Source: JANPPS01 sp043758105
Lineage (GTDB): Bacteria; Pseudomonadota; Alphaproteobacteria; Acetobacterales; Acetobacteraceae
Direction of reading: 5' to 3'
Length of the DNA: 60,134 bases
NCBI GenBank assembly: GCA_043758105.1
Contig: JAYVOF010000127.1
Coordinates: 1 to 60,134, forward strand
Position 1 is the first letter of the stretch. Each line of letters begins with the position of its first letter. Both the position numbers and the translations under genes were made by a program. Under the pieces are notes generated by a model. That model made no database searches, was not told the DNA's origin, and saw only the letters and a list, made by a program, of their open reading frames with translations. Below are positions 25,000 through 32,931 of this stretch, piece by piece.

Positions 25000-25010
25000 T
25001 GTACTCTCCT
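24997..25010 (-). promoter_or_regulatory. Ribosome binding site with ATA start codon for infC
   Basis: The minus strand reads AGGAGAGTACAATA. The core AGGAG ends seven bases before ATA, ideal spacing, but 22 bases before the first ATG. In other bacteria infC uses AUU, AUA or AUC for feedback control by IF-3. Confidence 0.7.
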
Positions 25011-25082
25011 ATAAGTATGACAACGCAAGCGGGCCGCGAACGGTGCGGCCATCGTCAGTATTGCGCCGAACCGGATCTGTTA

Positions 25083-27014
25083 TCAAGCGTCACGTGATAA
25101 ATCCGGCGGCATCGCCTCCTGCACCAGCCGGTCGATCGCCTCGTCCAGCGGCAGAACCTCCTGGCTCTCCCCGCCGAGCCGGCGGAGCGCCACATTCCGC
25201 TGCTCCGCCTCGCGCCGCCCGACCACCAGCAGCACCGGCACGTGCGCCAGGCTGTGCTCACGCACCTTGGCGTTGATCTTCTCGTTCTTCGTGTCGGCCA
25301 CCGCCTCGATACCGCGCTTGCGCAACAATGCCACGACCTCGTCCGCATACGCACCCGCGTCCGAGACGATCGACGCCACCACCACCGGCACCGGCGCCAG
25401 CCATAACGGGAAACGCCCGGCATATTGCTCGATCAAGATGCCGAGGAAGCGCTCGAAGCTGCCGAGGATCGCCCGGTGCAGCATGACGGGACGCGCCCGC
25501 GCCCCATCCTCCCCGACATATTCGGCGTCCAGACGCTCCGGCAGCACGAAATCGACCTGCAGCGTGCCGCACTGCCAGTCCCGCCCGATCGCGTCACGCA
25601 GCACGAATTCGAGCTTCGGGCCATAAAACGCCCCCTCCCCCGGGCTCAGCTCATAGGTGACACCGGCGAGGTCGCAGGCCTCACGCAGCGCGCCCTCCGC
25701 CCGGTCCCAGGTGGCGTCCGTGCCGGCGCGGGTATCGGGACGGTCGCTGAACTTGATCCGGAAGCTGTCAAAGCCGAAATCTTGATACACGGACCGCAGC
25801 AGCGCCACGAACCGCGCCGTCTCATCGGCAATCTGTGCTTCAGTGCAGAAGATGTGCGCGTCATCCTGGGTGAACGCCCGCACCCGCATGATACCATGCA
25901 GGGCACCCGACGGCTCATAGCGATGGCACGAGCCGAATTCGGCCATGCGGAGCGGCAGCTCGCGGTAACTGCGCAGCCCGTGACGGAAGATCATGACGTG
26001 GCAGGGGCAATTCATCGGCTTCAACGCGAGAGTCGTGTCCTCGTCCTCGACGCGGGCGATGAACATGTTTTGTTTGTAGTTTTCCCAGTGCCCGCTGGCC
26101 TCCCACATTTTTCTGTCCACGAGTTGGGGGGTCTTAACCTCTTGGTAACCATGTTGCTCTAATCTACGTCGCATATAGGCCTCGGCCGTCCGATACAGCT
26201 TCCAGCCCTTAGGGTGCCAAAAAATGCTGCCCGTCGCTTCCTCCTGAATATGGAACAGATCCATATCCTTACCGATCCGCCGGTGATCCCGCCGCTCGGC
26301 TTCCTCCAGCTGCAACAGATGCGCGTCCAGCTCCTTCTGATCCCGCCACGCCGTGCCATAGATGCGGCTCAGCATGGCGTTGCGGTGATCGCCGCGCCAA
26401 TACGCCCCGGCGGTCCGCATCAACTTGAACGCGCTGCCGACATCGCCCGTGCCGCGCATATGCGGACCGCGGCACAAATCGATCCAATCGCCTTGCGAAT
26501 AGAACGTGATCGTCTCGGTTTCCGGCAAATCCCGGATCAGCTCGGCCTTATAGGCCTCCCCGCGCGCTTCGAAGAACCGGATCGCCTCGTCCCGGTCCCG
26601 GACCTCCCGCACAAACGGCGCGTTGCGGGCGATAATCTGGCGCATCTTGGCCTCGATCGCGCTGAAATCCTCGGGCGTGAACGGCTCGTTGCGGGCGAAA
26701 TCGTAGTAAAACCCGTTCTCGATCGACGGGCCGATCGTCACCTGCGTCCCCGGAAACAGCTCCTGCACCGCCTCTGCCAGCACATGCGCCGCGTCATGCC
26801 GGATCAACTCCAGCGCCTCCGGATCCCGCCGGGTCACGAAGGTGACATTTGCGTCCCGGTCGATCAGGCGAACCAAATCCACCAGCTCGCCATCCAGCTT
26901 CATCGCCAGCGCCGCCTTCGCGAGCCCGGGCCCGATCGCGGCCGCCACTTCGGTCCCGGTCACCGCCGCGTCGAAGCGCCGAATGGATCCGTCGGGGAGC
27001 GTGATGGCCGGCAT
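25083..27014 (-). CDS. thrS: Threonyl-tRNA synthetase
   Basis: Class II synthetase, 643 residues. It has a TGS domain (1-60), an editing domain with HDAAHVLAEAV and the C-H-containing CRGPHMRGTG, then the catalytic core with zinc ligands (MNCPCHVMIFRH, DDAHIFC and a C-terminal His), RAFTQDDAH, and motif 3 RAILGSFERFLGILIEQY. The C-terminal anticodon-binding domain is complete. A stretch at about 26067-26235 uses rare AGA, CGA, CGT, TTA and CAA codons unlike the rest of the gene. It precedes infC. Start ATG 27014 matches the usual TGS N-terminus MPAITLPDGS. Confidence 0.98.
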   Translation of the reverse strand: MPAITLPDGSIRRFDAAVTGTEVAAAIGPGLAKAALAMKLDGELVDLVRLIDRDANVTFVTRRDPEALELIRHDAAHVLAEAVQELFPGTQVTIGPSIENGFYYDFARNEPFTPEDFSAIEAKMRQIIARNAPFVREVRDRDEAIRFFEARGEAYKAELIRDLPETETITFYSQGDWIDLCRGPHMRGTGDVGSAFKLMRTAGAYWRGDHRNAMLSRIYGTAWRDQKELDAHLLQLEEAERRDHRRIGKDMDLFHIQEEATGSIFWHPKGWKLYRTAEAYMRRRLEQHGYQEVKTPQLVDRKMWEASGHWENYKQNMFIARVEDEDTTLALKPMNCPCHVMIFRHGLRSYRELPLRMAEFGSCHRYEPSGALHGIMRVRAFTQDDAHIFCTEAQIADETARFVALLRSVYQDFGFDSFRIKFSDRPDTRAGTDATWDRAEGALREACDLAGVTYELSPGEGAFYGPKLEFVLRDAIGRDWQCGTLQVDFVLPERLDAEYVGEDGARARPVMLHRAILGSFERFLGILIEQYAGRFPLWLAPVPVVVASIVSDAGAYADEVVALLRKRGIEAVADTKNEKINAKVREHSLAHVPVLLVVGRREAEQRNVALRRLGGESQEVLPLDEAIDRLVQEAMPPDLSRDA

Positions 27015-27114
27015 GAAGGCTATTCCTTGACTGGGCGTGTCCTATGCCGCGTGGAGCTCATCGCTGCAACCGGTCACCGCTTCCGGGTGGCCCCCCTTGG
27101 TGGCCTTGGGTGAC

Positions 27115-27210
27115 TAGCCGCCAAGACACCAAAACACCAAGCGGGGAGCCTAACCAGGTCCTAAACCGAACCATCCCTCGGCGTCTTGGTGCCTTGGCGT
27201 CTTGGTGGTT
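27115..27210. repeat. Palindromic repeat, family C
   Basis: Left arm TAGCCGCCAAGACACCAAAA (from 27116) and right arm ending CGTCTTGGTGGTTA (27210) are imperfect inverses built from CCAAGRC and CTTGGYG units. It lies in the 230-base gap between der and thrS, which holds no gene. Confidence 0.75.
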
Positions 27211-27247
27211 AAACTTTTACCGATCAAGAATTCATCCCCTGCGGGGA

Positions 27248-28597
27248 TTACTCGTCAGCATAGGGATTCTTCGTCCCCCGCAGCAACAGCCGGATCGGCA
27301 CGCCCGGCAGGTCGAACTCCTTGCGCATGCTGTTCACCATATAGCGCTGATAATCCTCCGGCATCTGCTCGGCCCGGGTGCCGAACGCGATGAAGGTCGG
27401 GGGCCGCGCCTTCGCCTGCGTAATATAACGGAGCTTCAAACGCCGACCGCTCACCAATGGCGGCTGATGCGCTTCAAGCACGCCCTCGAACCAACGGTTC
27501 AGCTCGCCCGTGGCCACCCGCTTGTTCCAGGTCTCATAGACTTCGCGCACCGTCGGCAGCACTTTTTCCACCCCGGCCCCCGTCATGGCGGAGATCGTCA
27601 GCACGGGGATGCCCTTCATCTGCGCCATGCTGGTTTCCAGCCGGTCGCTGATGTTCTTGCGCGTCAGCGTCCGGTCGGCCACCGCGTCCCATTTATTGAT
27701 CACCAGGATACAGCCCCGCCCCTCTCGCTCGATCAGCCGTCCGAGCTGCAAATCCTGCTCATGCAATCCCTCCAGCCCATCGATGCACAGGATCACCACC
27801 TCGGCCATCTTCAGCGCCTCGATGCTGGCGCTGACGGACATCTTCTCCAGATCCTCCTCGATCCTGGCCTTCCGCCGGAGCCCGGCGGTGTCCACGATCT
27901 CGATCGGTCCCACGCTGTCCCGCAATTGCACCGCGACCGCGTCCCGCGTGAGCCCCGGCTCTGGCCCGGTCAGCATCCGGTCCTCGCCCAGCAACCGGTT
28001 CAGCAGCGTGCTTTTGCCAGCATTGGGCCGTCCGATGATGGCCAAATGCAGCGGGCGGTTGAGGTCGGACGGGTCCATTCCGGTCTGGTCCGGCAGCCGG
28101 TCCGCGATCTCGCTCATCAAATCCGACAGACCTACGCCATGCTCGGCCGACATGGCCAGCGGCTCACCCAAGCCCAGGGAATACGCCTCGAGGGCCGAGC
28201 TTTGGCCGCTCCGCCCCTCGGCCTTATTCGCCACCAGCAGCACGGGCCGGTTCTGCCGGCGGAGCCAGCCGGCGAAATGCTGGTCCGCCGGGGTAATGCC
28301 CGTGCGCGCATCGACCACGAACACCACCAAATCCGCCAGCGCCACCGCCGCTTCGGACGACGCACGCATCCGTCCGTACAGCGTCTCGGGCGCCGATTCC
28401 TCCAGGCCCGCCGTATCGATCAAGCGCACCCGCTTACCGCGCAGCATCGCCTCCGCCTCTTTGCGGTCCCGGGTCACGCCCGGCGTATCGGACACAATCG
28501 CGGACCGGCGCCCGGCCAGCTTGTTGAACAGCGTACTTTTACCGACATTCGGCCGCCCGGCGATGACGACGACCGGCAATCCCGCGAGATCGGTCAC
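27248..28597 (-). CDS. der: Ribosome-biogenesis GTPase Der (EngA)
   Basis: Tandem-domain GTPase needed for 50S assembly. The first G domain has GRPNVGKSTLFNKL, DTPGVTRDR, DTAGLEE and NKAEG; the second (from about residue 180) has GRPNAGKSTLLNRLLGE, DTAGLRRK and NKWD; a KH-like domain ends the 449-residue protein. Start GTG 28597 overlaps the bamB stop (GTGA). It is the last gene of the yfgM-like-bamB-der group, an order also seen in gammaproteobacteria. Confidence 0.97.
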   Translation of the reverse strand: MTDLAGLPVVVIAGRPNVGKSTLFNKLAGRRSAIVSDTPGVTRDRKEAEAMLRGKRVRLIDTAGLEESAPETLYGRMRASSEAAVALADLVVFVVDARTGITPADQHFAGWLRRQNRPVLLVANKAEGRSGQSSALEAYSLGLGEPLAMSAEHGVGLSDLMSEIADRLPDQTGMDPSDLNRPLHLAIIGRPNAGKSTLLNRLLGEDRMLTGPEPGLTRDAVAVQLRDSVGPIEIVDTAGLRRKARIEEDLEKMSVSASIEALKMAEVVILCIDGLEGLHEQDLQLGRLIEREGRGCILVINKWDAVADRTLTRKNISDRLETSMAQMKGIPVLTISAMTGAGVEKVLPTVREVYETWNKRVATGELNRWFEGVLEAHQPPLVSGRRLKLRYITQAKARPPTFIAFGTRAEQMPEDYQRYMVNSMRKEFDLPGVPIRLLLRGTKNPYADE

Positions 28598-29919
28598 CGA
28601 AACGCCTGCAGCGTCGAATCATCCGTGAGGATAAACAGCGTGTTTGCCGCCGCGACCGGTGCGACGGCGGCGACACCATGCAGGGATTGCGTCCCGATGA
28701 TCTTGCCCGTCACGGGATCGACCGAGACCGCGGTTTCGTTGCTGCCCGCAAGGATCAGCTTGCCGCCCGCCAGCACCGGGCCGGCCCAGAACAGAAGGTC
28801 CTTCTTCTTCTCTTCGTTCTCATACCGCGGCAGGTCGGTGATCCAGCGCACCTTGCCATCCTCCCGCCCGATCGCCGCCAATGTTTGGTCCGACGTCTGC
28901 ACGAACAGCCAATCCCCCGCCAGCCACGGCGTTTCCGTCCCGCCGACCTCCCGCTCCCACAGCCGCCGCCCGGTCCGCAAATCGAGCGTGACGATCAATC
29001 CGCCCACGCCGACCGCGAACACCCGGCCTCGGTCGATGACCGGAAGCGCCCGGATCGCGGACAAATCCACCAGGCTGTTTCGTCCGCGTGCGGAGGCGAG
29101 GCTGTCGGTCCACGCCAGCGCCCCGGTCTCCTCCCGCACAGCCGCCAGATCGCCCGAGCCGAACCCGGCGACCACGAACCCATCGGCCACGGCGGGTGCA
29201 CTTTGGGATAATAGCGTCGTCGCGACCGAGGACGCCTGATATTGCCACTCACGCTCACCAGTTTCCGCCGTCAGTGCCACTAAGCGGTCATCGATCGTGG
29301 TGGCGAAGACGCGTCCACCAGACACGGTCGGGGCGGAGCGCGCCGGGCTGCCGAGCGATTTCCGCCAGCGTGCCTTACCGGCCAGGGCATCGAGCGCGAG
29401 CATGTCGGCCCGTCCCGTGGTCACGAACACCGTGCCACCGATGACCGCCAACCCACCGCCGACATTGGTGCTGCGGTCGTCCTCGGCCTGTGTTTCCGCC
29501 CGCCAAACCCGCTTGCCGGTGTCGACGTCGAATGCCGTCACCACCGCGTCCGAATCCATGCAGTACACGCGCCCGCCGCCGACGACGGGGCTGGCCGTCA
29601 GTTTCCGGCGATAGCCACCACCCTCGCCGACATCGGCACGCCAGGCGGGGTTGAAACCAGCGACCGCGATGTGGCCGCCCACATGCGTCGCCACTCCGCC
29701 AGCCTGCGGCCACTCGGGCGTCGCAGACGGCGGCGGAAGGGTGATGACGCGCTGGTCGGCGGGGTCGATGGTCAGCCCGCGCCGCTGGGCCACGACCGAT
29801 TCGCGGCGTCCGGACAGCGGGGGTTTGCTGCTATCGAACAGGCTGTCGATCGTGCTGCAGGCCGTGACGGCGAAGGGAAGCGCCAAGACCGCCCGGCGGG
29901 AAACCCGGCGCGCGGTCAT
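28594..29919 (-). CDS. bamB: BamB-like PQQ beta-propeller lipoprotein
   Basis: Probable outer-membrane assembly lipoprotein. The N-terminus RRAVLALPFAVTACSTIDSL has a lipobox (VTAC) after a hydrophobic segment, so it is lipid-anchored. The remainder is an eight-bladed propeller of repeats such as GGRVYCMDSDAVVTAFDVDTGKRVW (short example: ALDALAGKARWRKSLG), matching the BamB/PQQ_2 family; 441 residues. It is coupled by ATGA to the TPR-like gene upstream and by GTGA to der downstream. The synteny supports bamB rather than a PQQ dehydrogenase, and no dehydrogenase active-site motif is seen. Confidence 0.88.
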   Translation of the reverse strand: MTARRVSRRAVLALPFAVTACSTIDSLFDSSKPPLSGRRESVVAQRRGLTIDPADQRVITLPPPSATPEWPQAGGVATHVGGHIAVAGFNPAWRADVGEGGGYRRKLTASPVVGGGRVYCMDSDAVVTAFDVDTGKRVWRAETQAEDDRSTNVGGGLAVIGGTVFVTTGRADMLALDALAGKARWRKSLGSPARSAPTVSGGRVFATTIDDRLVALTAETGEREWQYQASSVATTLLSQSAPAVADGFVVAGFGSGDLAAVREETGALAWTDSLASARGRNSLVDLSAIRALPVIDRGRVFAVGVGGLIVTLDLRTGRRLWEREVGGTETPWLAGDWLFVQTSDQTLAAIGREDGKVRWITDLPRYENEEKKKDLLFWAGPVLAGGKLILAGSNETAVSVDPVTGKIIGTQSLHGVAAVAPVAAANTLFILTDDSTLQAFR

Positions 29920-30599
29920 TGTGCGCCCGCCGCGGCGGGGTCACCCATCCGGGCCAGCAGCCCATTCGCACGGCCGCGCACCCCCTCGGGCACCGCACTA
30001 TCCTTGGTGAGCCCCTGCAATATATCCCGCGCCTGCGTGTTATCGCCGGTGCGCATCAGCAGCCATGCCCGCGCCTCCAGCGCCAGGGCCCGATACGGGC
30101 CGTCCGGTGCCAACAGGGTCTGCAGCCGGGCCTCGACCTGGTCCGGCGGACCAGCATCGACCTGATGCTGCGCCCATAACAGCGTGGCGAGTTCGCGCAG
30201 CAATGGATCGGCGGATTGGTCCGCCGCCACCTGATCCCAAAGCCCCAGCGCCGCCGGGAGGTCGCCGTCCCCGGCACGCACGGCCGCGGTCCGGAGGCGT
30301 GCCAGGGTGCGATAGCCATCCGGTCCCGTGGCGGCAAGCCGGTCGAGTGTCGCCATGGCGGCCGGATCGGTCGCCGCCGGGCCGGCCTTTGAGGATGGGC
30401 TCGCGTGGGTCGCGGTGAGGAACTCCGTGGCGACGGCATCGGTTTCACGCATGTGTTTGGTGTGCCACACTTGCCATCCGGCGACGCCCGCCACCGCCAG
30501 CAGCACGAAAGCGAAGCCCGCCGAGCCATACTGCGCCGCGAACCGCCGCGCCCGGTCGGCGCGCAGATCCTCATTCACCTCGTCAAAAATATCGGCCAC
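29916..30599 (-). CDS. YfgM-like membrane-anchored TPR protein
   Basis: Tetratricopeptide-type periplasmic protein that in enterobacteria interacts with the Sec translocon and BamB pathway. Sequence ADIFDEVNEDLRADRARRF is the typical cytoplasmic start; one TM (FAFVLLAVAGVAGWQVW, about 28-44) is followed by a helical Ala-rich domain with repeats such as ALALEARAWLLMRTGDNTQARDIL. About 227 residues. Start GTG 30599 is preferred over TTG 30605. It leads the bamB-der operon with an ATGA overlap. Confidence 0.85.
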   Translation of the reverse strand: MADIFDEVNEDLRADRARRFAAQYGSAGFAFVLLAVAGVAGWQVWHTKHMRETDAVATEFLTATHASPSSKAGPAATDPAAMATLDRLAATGPDGYRTLARLRTAAVRAGDGDLPAALGLWDQVAADQSADPLLRELATLLWAQHQVDAGPPDQVEARLQTLLAPDGPYRALALEARAWLLMRTGDNTQARDILQGLTKDSAVPEGVRGRANGLLARMGDPAAAGAQ

Positions 30600-30699
30600 G
30601 CGCAACCCCGCTCAAGACGGCCGGACCATAGCGATGGCGGCCACCCCAAGCAAACGCAGGCCTTCATCATATCTTAACCGCCGCGTGATTAAGTGAGCC

Positions 30700-31077
30700 A
30701 TGCGCGTATTCCTGCTGATGATCCTGATCGCAGTGCCGGCCTGCACCCCCCTGCAGGGTGTGGGGGCGGCGGTGGGCGTCGAGGCTGCCAGCGTCATCCT
30801 GTTCGGACGCGGCTTCGTGGATCTTGGCGTCTCGGCCGTGAGCGGACGCGATTGCTCGATCGTCCGGCTGGATCGGCGACAAACCTACTGCGCGCCGCGC
30901 GACGTGCCACCAGATCCAGGGCCGTTTTGCACCCGCAGCTTGGGCACGGCTGATTGTTGGTCCGATCCCAGCGTCTTGCCAAAGGGGACGCAGGCCATCG
31001 CCGATACCCCGGCACCCAACGCGGCCCAGCTGGAATACCGCCGGGCCCGATGGCCGAAATCATTGTTTGCGCTCTGA
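30700..31077 (+). CDS. Small predicted lipoprotein, unknown function
   Basis: 125 residues. The N-terminus MRVFLLMILIAVPACTP has a hydrophobic core and lipobox (VPAC), so it is probably lipid-modified. The mature part contains a Gly/Val-rich hydrophobic stretch (QGVGAAVGVEAASVILFG), then several cysteines (DCSIV, TYCAP, PFCTR, ADCWS). The region RDCSIVRLDRRQTYCAP looks conserved-type, but I know no named family. It is divergent from the yfgM-like gene by about 100 bases and may have its own promoter there; no clear -35/-10 is claimed. Confidence 0.8.
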   Translation: MRVFLLMILIAVPACTPLQGVGAAVGVEAASVILFGRGFVDLGVSAVSGRDCSIVRLDRRQTYCAPRDVPPDPGPFCTRSLGTADCWSDPSVLPKGTQAIADTPAPNAAQLEYRRARWPKSLFAL

Positions 31078-31112
31078 TCCGGGCGGGAGGACGGAACGCA
31101 GCGCGCTTGAGG

Positions 31113-31142
31113 CCGTTATGACCCGTCCCTCGATCATAACGG
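31113..31142. promoter_or_regulatory. Perfect 9-base inverted repeat at the ribosome binding site of the next gene
   Basis: CCGTTATGA (31113-31121) and TCATAACGG (31134-31142) are exact inverses with a 12-base spacer. The right arm ends in GG, which begins the GGAG ribosome binding site of the gene starting at 31153. It could be a protein operator or an RNA hairpin that hides the ribosome binding site. Confidence 0.6.
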
Positions 31143-31152
31143 AGTTTTCCAA

Positions 31153-31605
31153 ATGAGCCTTTATCGCGTCGCCTTGGCGGCCGCCCTTGCCATCGGCATC
31201 TCCCATACTCCGGCACTCGCGGCGTCCGGTGACCCGGGCCGGCCCGGTCCCGCCAGCGGCACCATCGATCTCTCGGCACGCGGTGCGGCGCTGGGCGTGG
31301 GCTACACATGGGGCGACGGCGTGCTGCGCTTCGCCGGGCACCGCTACGCTTTCAGCGTGAAGGGCGTGACGGTCGCCGATGTCGGGTTCTCCCGCGTTTC
31401 CGGCCATGGCCGGGTATATAATCTAAAACGTGCCCAGGATTTCAGCGGCACCTACGTCGCCAGTACCGGCGAGGCGACGCTCGGCAACGGCATCGGCGGT
31501 CAGATTCTCCGCAATTCCAACGGCGTCGAAATCCGGGTCGATCAGGTCACACGGGGCGCACGCCTGCAGGGTTCAGCCGATGGGATCGAGCTGACGCTGA
31601 AGTAG
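31153..31605 (+). CDS. Small exported protein of unknown function
   Basis: 150 residues with a clear signal peptide (MSLYRVALAAALAIGISHTPALA). The mature protein is short and beta-rich: LGVGYTWGDGVLRFAGHRY, FSVKGVTVADVGFSRVSGHGRVYNL, then SGTYVASTGEATLGNGIGG and GIELTLK at the end. I recall similar small periplasmic proteins in other Proteobacteria but cannot name the function. GGAG lies eight bases before the ATG and is overlapped by an inverted repeat (31113-31142). Convergent with pyrC, four bases apart. Confidence 0.85.
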   Translation: MSLYRVALAAALAIGISHTPALAASGDPGRPGPASGTIDLSARGAALGVGYTWGDGVLRFAGHRYAFSVKGVTVADVGFSRVSGHGRVYNLKRAQDFSGTYVASTGEATLGNGIGGQILRNSNGVEIRVDQVTRGARLQGSADGIELTLK

Positions 31606-31609
31606 ACCC

Positions 31610-32929
31610 CTAACGAAATTGGACGAGGTGCCCGGACGGAAGCCCAAGCACCTCGTCCTCTCGCATCACGATCCGGCCTCGCACGATGGTCGCGACCGGC
31701 CACCCCGTCACCTCCGTTCCCGTAAACGGGCTCCACCCGCATGGCGAGACGAGCCAGCTTTCCTCGATCACGCGGCGGCGCTTCAAATCCACGATGGTGA
31801 AATCGGCGTGATAGCCGCAGGCGATCCGGCCCTTGCCGATCGCGCCATACACCCGCGCCGGTCCCGCGCACATCAAATCCACCAACCGTGCCAATGACAG
31901 CCGTCCAGCGGCGACGTGATCCAGCATCAGCGGCACCAGCGTCTGCACCCCGGTCAGGCCCGCCGCCACGTCGGGCCAGGGCTTTTCCTTGTTGGCACGC
32001 GGATGCGGCGCGTGGTCCGAACCAATGGTGTCCGCCGTCCCGTCCGCCACCGCCCGCCAGGCCGCATCGAAATGCCGTTTATCCCGCAGCGGCGGGTTCA
32101 TCACCGCATACCCACCAAACCGGTCATACACATCCGGCGCATAGTGCGTGAGATGGTTGACCAACAACTCGACCGTCGCAATGTCGCGATGCCCCTGCAA
32201 AAACGCGAGTTCCTCGGCGGTCGAGACATGCAATATATGCGCGGGCCGTCCGGTCTTGTGCGCCAGCGCCACAATACGCCGCGTGCCAAGCGCGGCGCAT
32301 TCCTCGTCCCGCCACAGCATGTGGGACGAATAGGGGTCCCCGGTCTTGAACGATGACCGCCGTTCCTGCAGACGATACTCGTCTTCGCTATGATAACTCA
32401 CCCGCCGCCGGCCGCTGCGCATCACCGCTTCCAGCGACACATCGTCTTCGACCAATAGATCGCCGGTGGAGCTGCCGGCAAACACCTTCACCGCACACAC
32501 CCCCGCCTGCTGTTCGAGCCCCGCCAGGGCCGCAACATTGGTTTTCGTGGCCCCCACGTAAAAGCCCATGTCGCACCAGGCGACCCGCCCGATATACTCC
32601 TGTTTCCACGCCACCCGGGCGCTATCGACGACCGAGGGCGCGGTGTTGGGCATATCGAATACCGTGGTAAGGCCACCCAGCACCGCCCCCCTGGTGCCGG
32701 TCGGGATCGTCTCGACCGCCGGGTCGCCCGGATCGCGTAAATGCACGTGCGGATCGATTAGGCCCGGCAGGACATGCAGACCGGGTACGTCCACGATCTC
32801 ATCGGCCGTATCGCCGGCCGCCGCACCGATCGTCGCGATCAACCCGTTGCGGATTCCGACATCGGCCGCGGCTTCGCCCCACGGCAATACGCAAATGCCA
32901 CCCCGGATGATCAGGTCGAAATGCGCCAT
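31610..32929 (-). CDS. pyrC: Dihydroorotase
   Basis: Amidohydrolase closing carbamoyl-aspartate to dihydroorotate in pyrimidine synthesis. From MAHFDLIIRGG (ATG 32929) it has 439 residues. Metal-binding DPHVHLRDPG (H61, H63), the carboxylated-lysine region AVKVFAGSSTGDLL, histidines in VSYHSEDEY and AHILHVSTAEE, and the catalytic Asp in TIGSDHAPHP are all present, so it should be active. The upstream open frame to 33241 is a shadow of asnB. It begins two bases after asnB, giving an unusual glycosyltransferase-asnB-pyrC operon. An allantoinase or hydantoinase role is less likely but not excluded. Confidence 0.9.
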   Translation of the reverse strand: MAHFDLIIRGGICVLPWGEAAADVGIRNGLIATIGAAAGDTADEIVDVPGLHVLPGLIDPHVHLRDPGDPAVETIPTGTRGAVLGGLTTVFDMPNTAPSVVDSARVAWKQEYIGRVAWCDMGFYVGATKTNVAALAGLEQQAGVCAVKVFAGSSTGDLLVEDDVSLEAVMRSGRRRVSYHSEDEYRLQERRSSFKTGDPYSSHMLWRDEECAALGTRRIVALAHKTGRPAHILHVSTAEELAFLQGHRDIATVELLVNHLTHYAPDVYDRFGGYAVMNPPLRDKRHFDAAWRAVADGTADTIGSDHAPHPRANKEKPWPDVAAGLTGVQTLVPLMLDHVAAGRLSLARLVDLMCAGPARVYGAIGKGRIACGYHADFTIVDLKRRRVIEESWLVSPCGWSPFTGTEVTGWPVATIVRGRIVMREDEVLGLPSGHLVQFR

Positions 32930-32931
32930 GG

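Noticed and set aside
27115..27210. Possible CRISPR-like repeats (CTTGGTGCCTTGGCGTC units)
   Set aside because: Only two inverted arms with short internal similarity; no regularly spaced direct repeats or spacers and no cas genes.
27044..29239. 731-codon plus-strand open frame opposite der and bamB
   Set aside because: Shadow frame of conserved genes, low-complexity composition, no domain.
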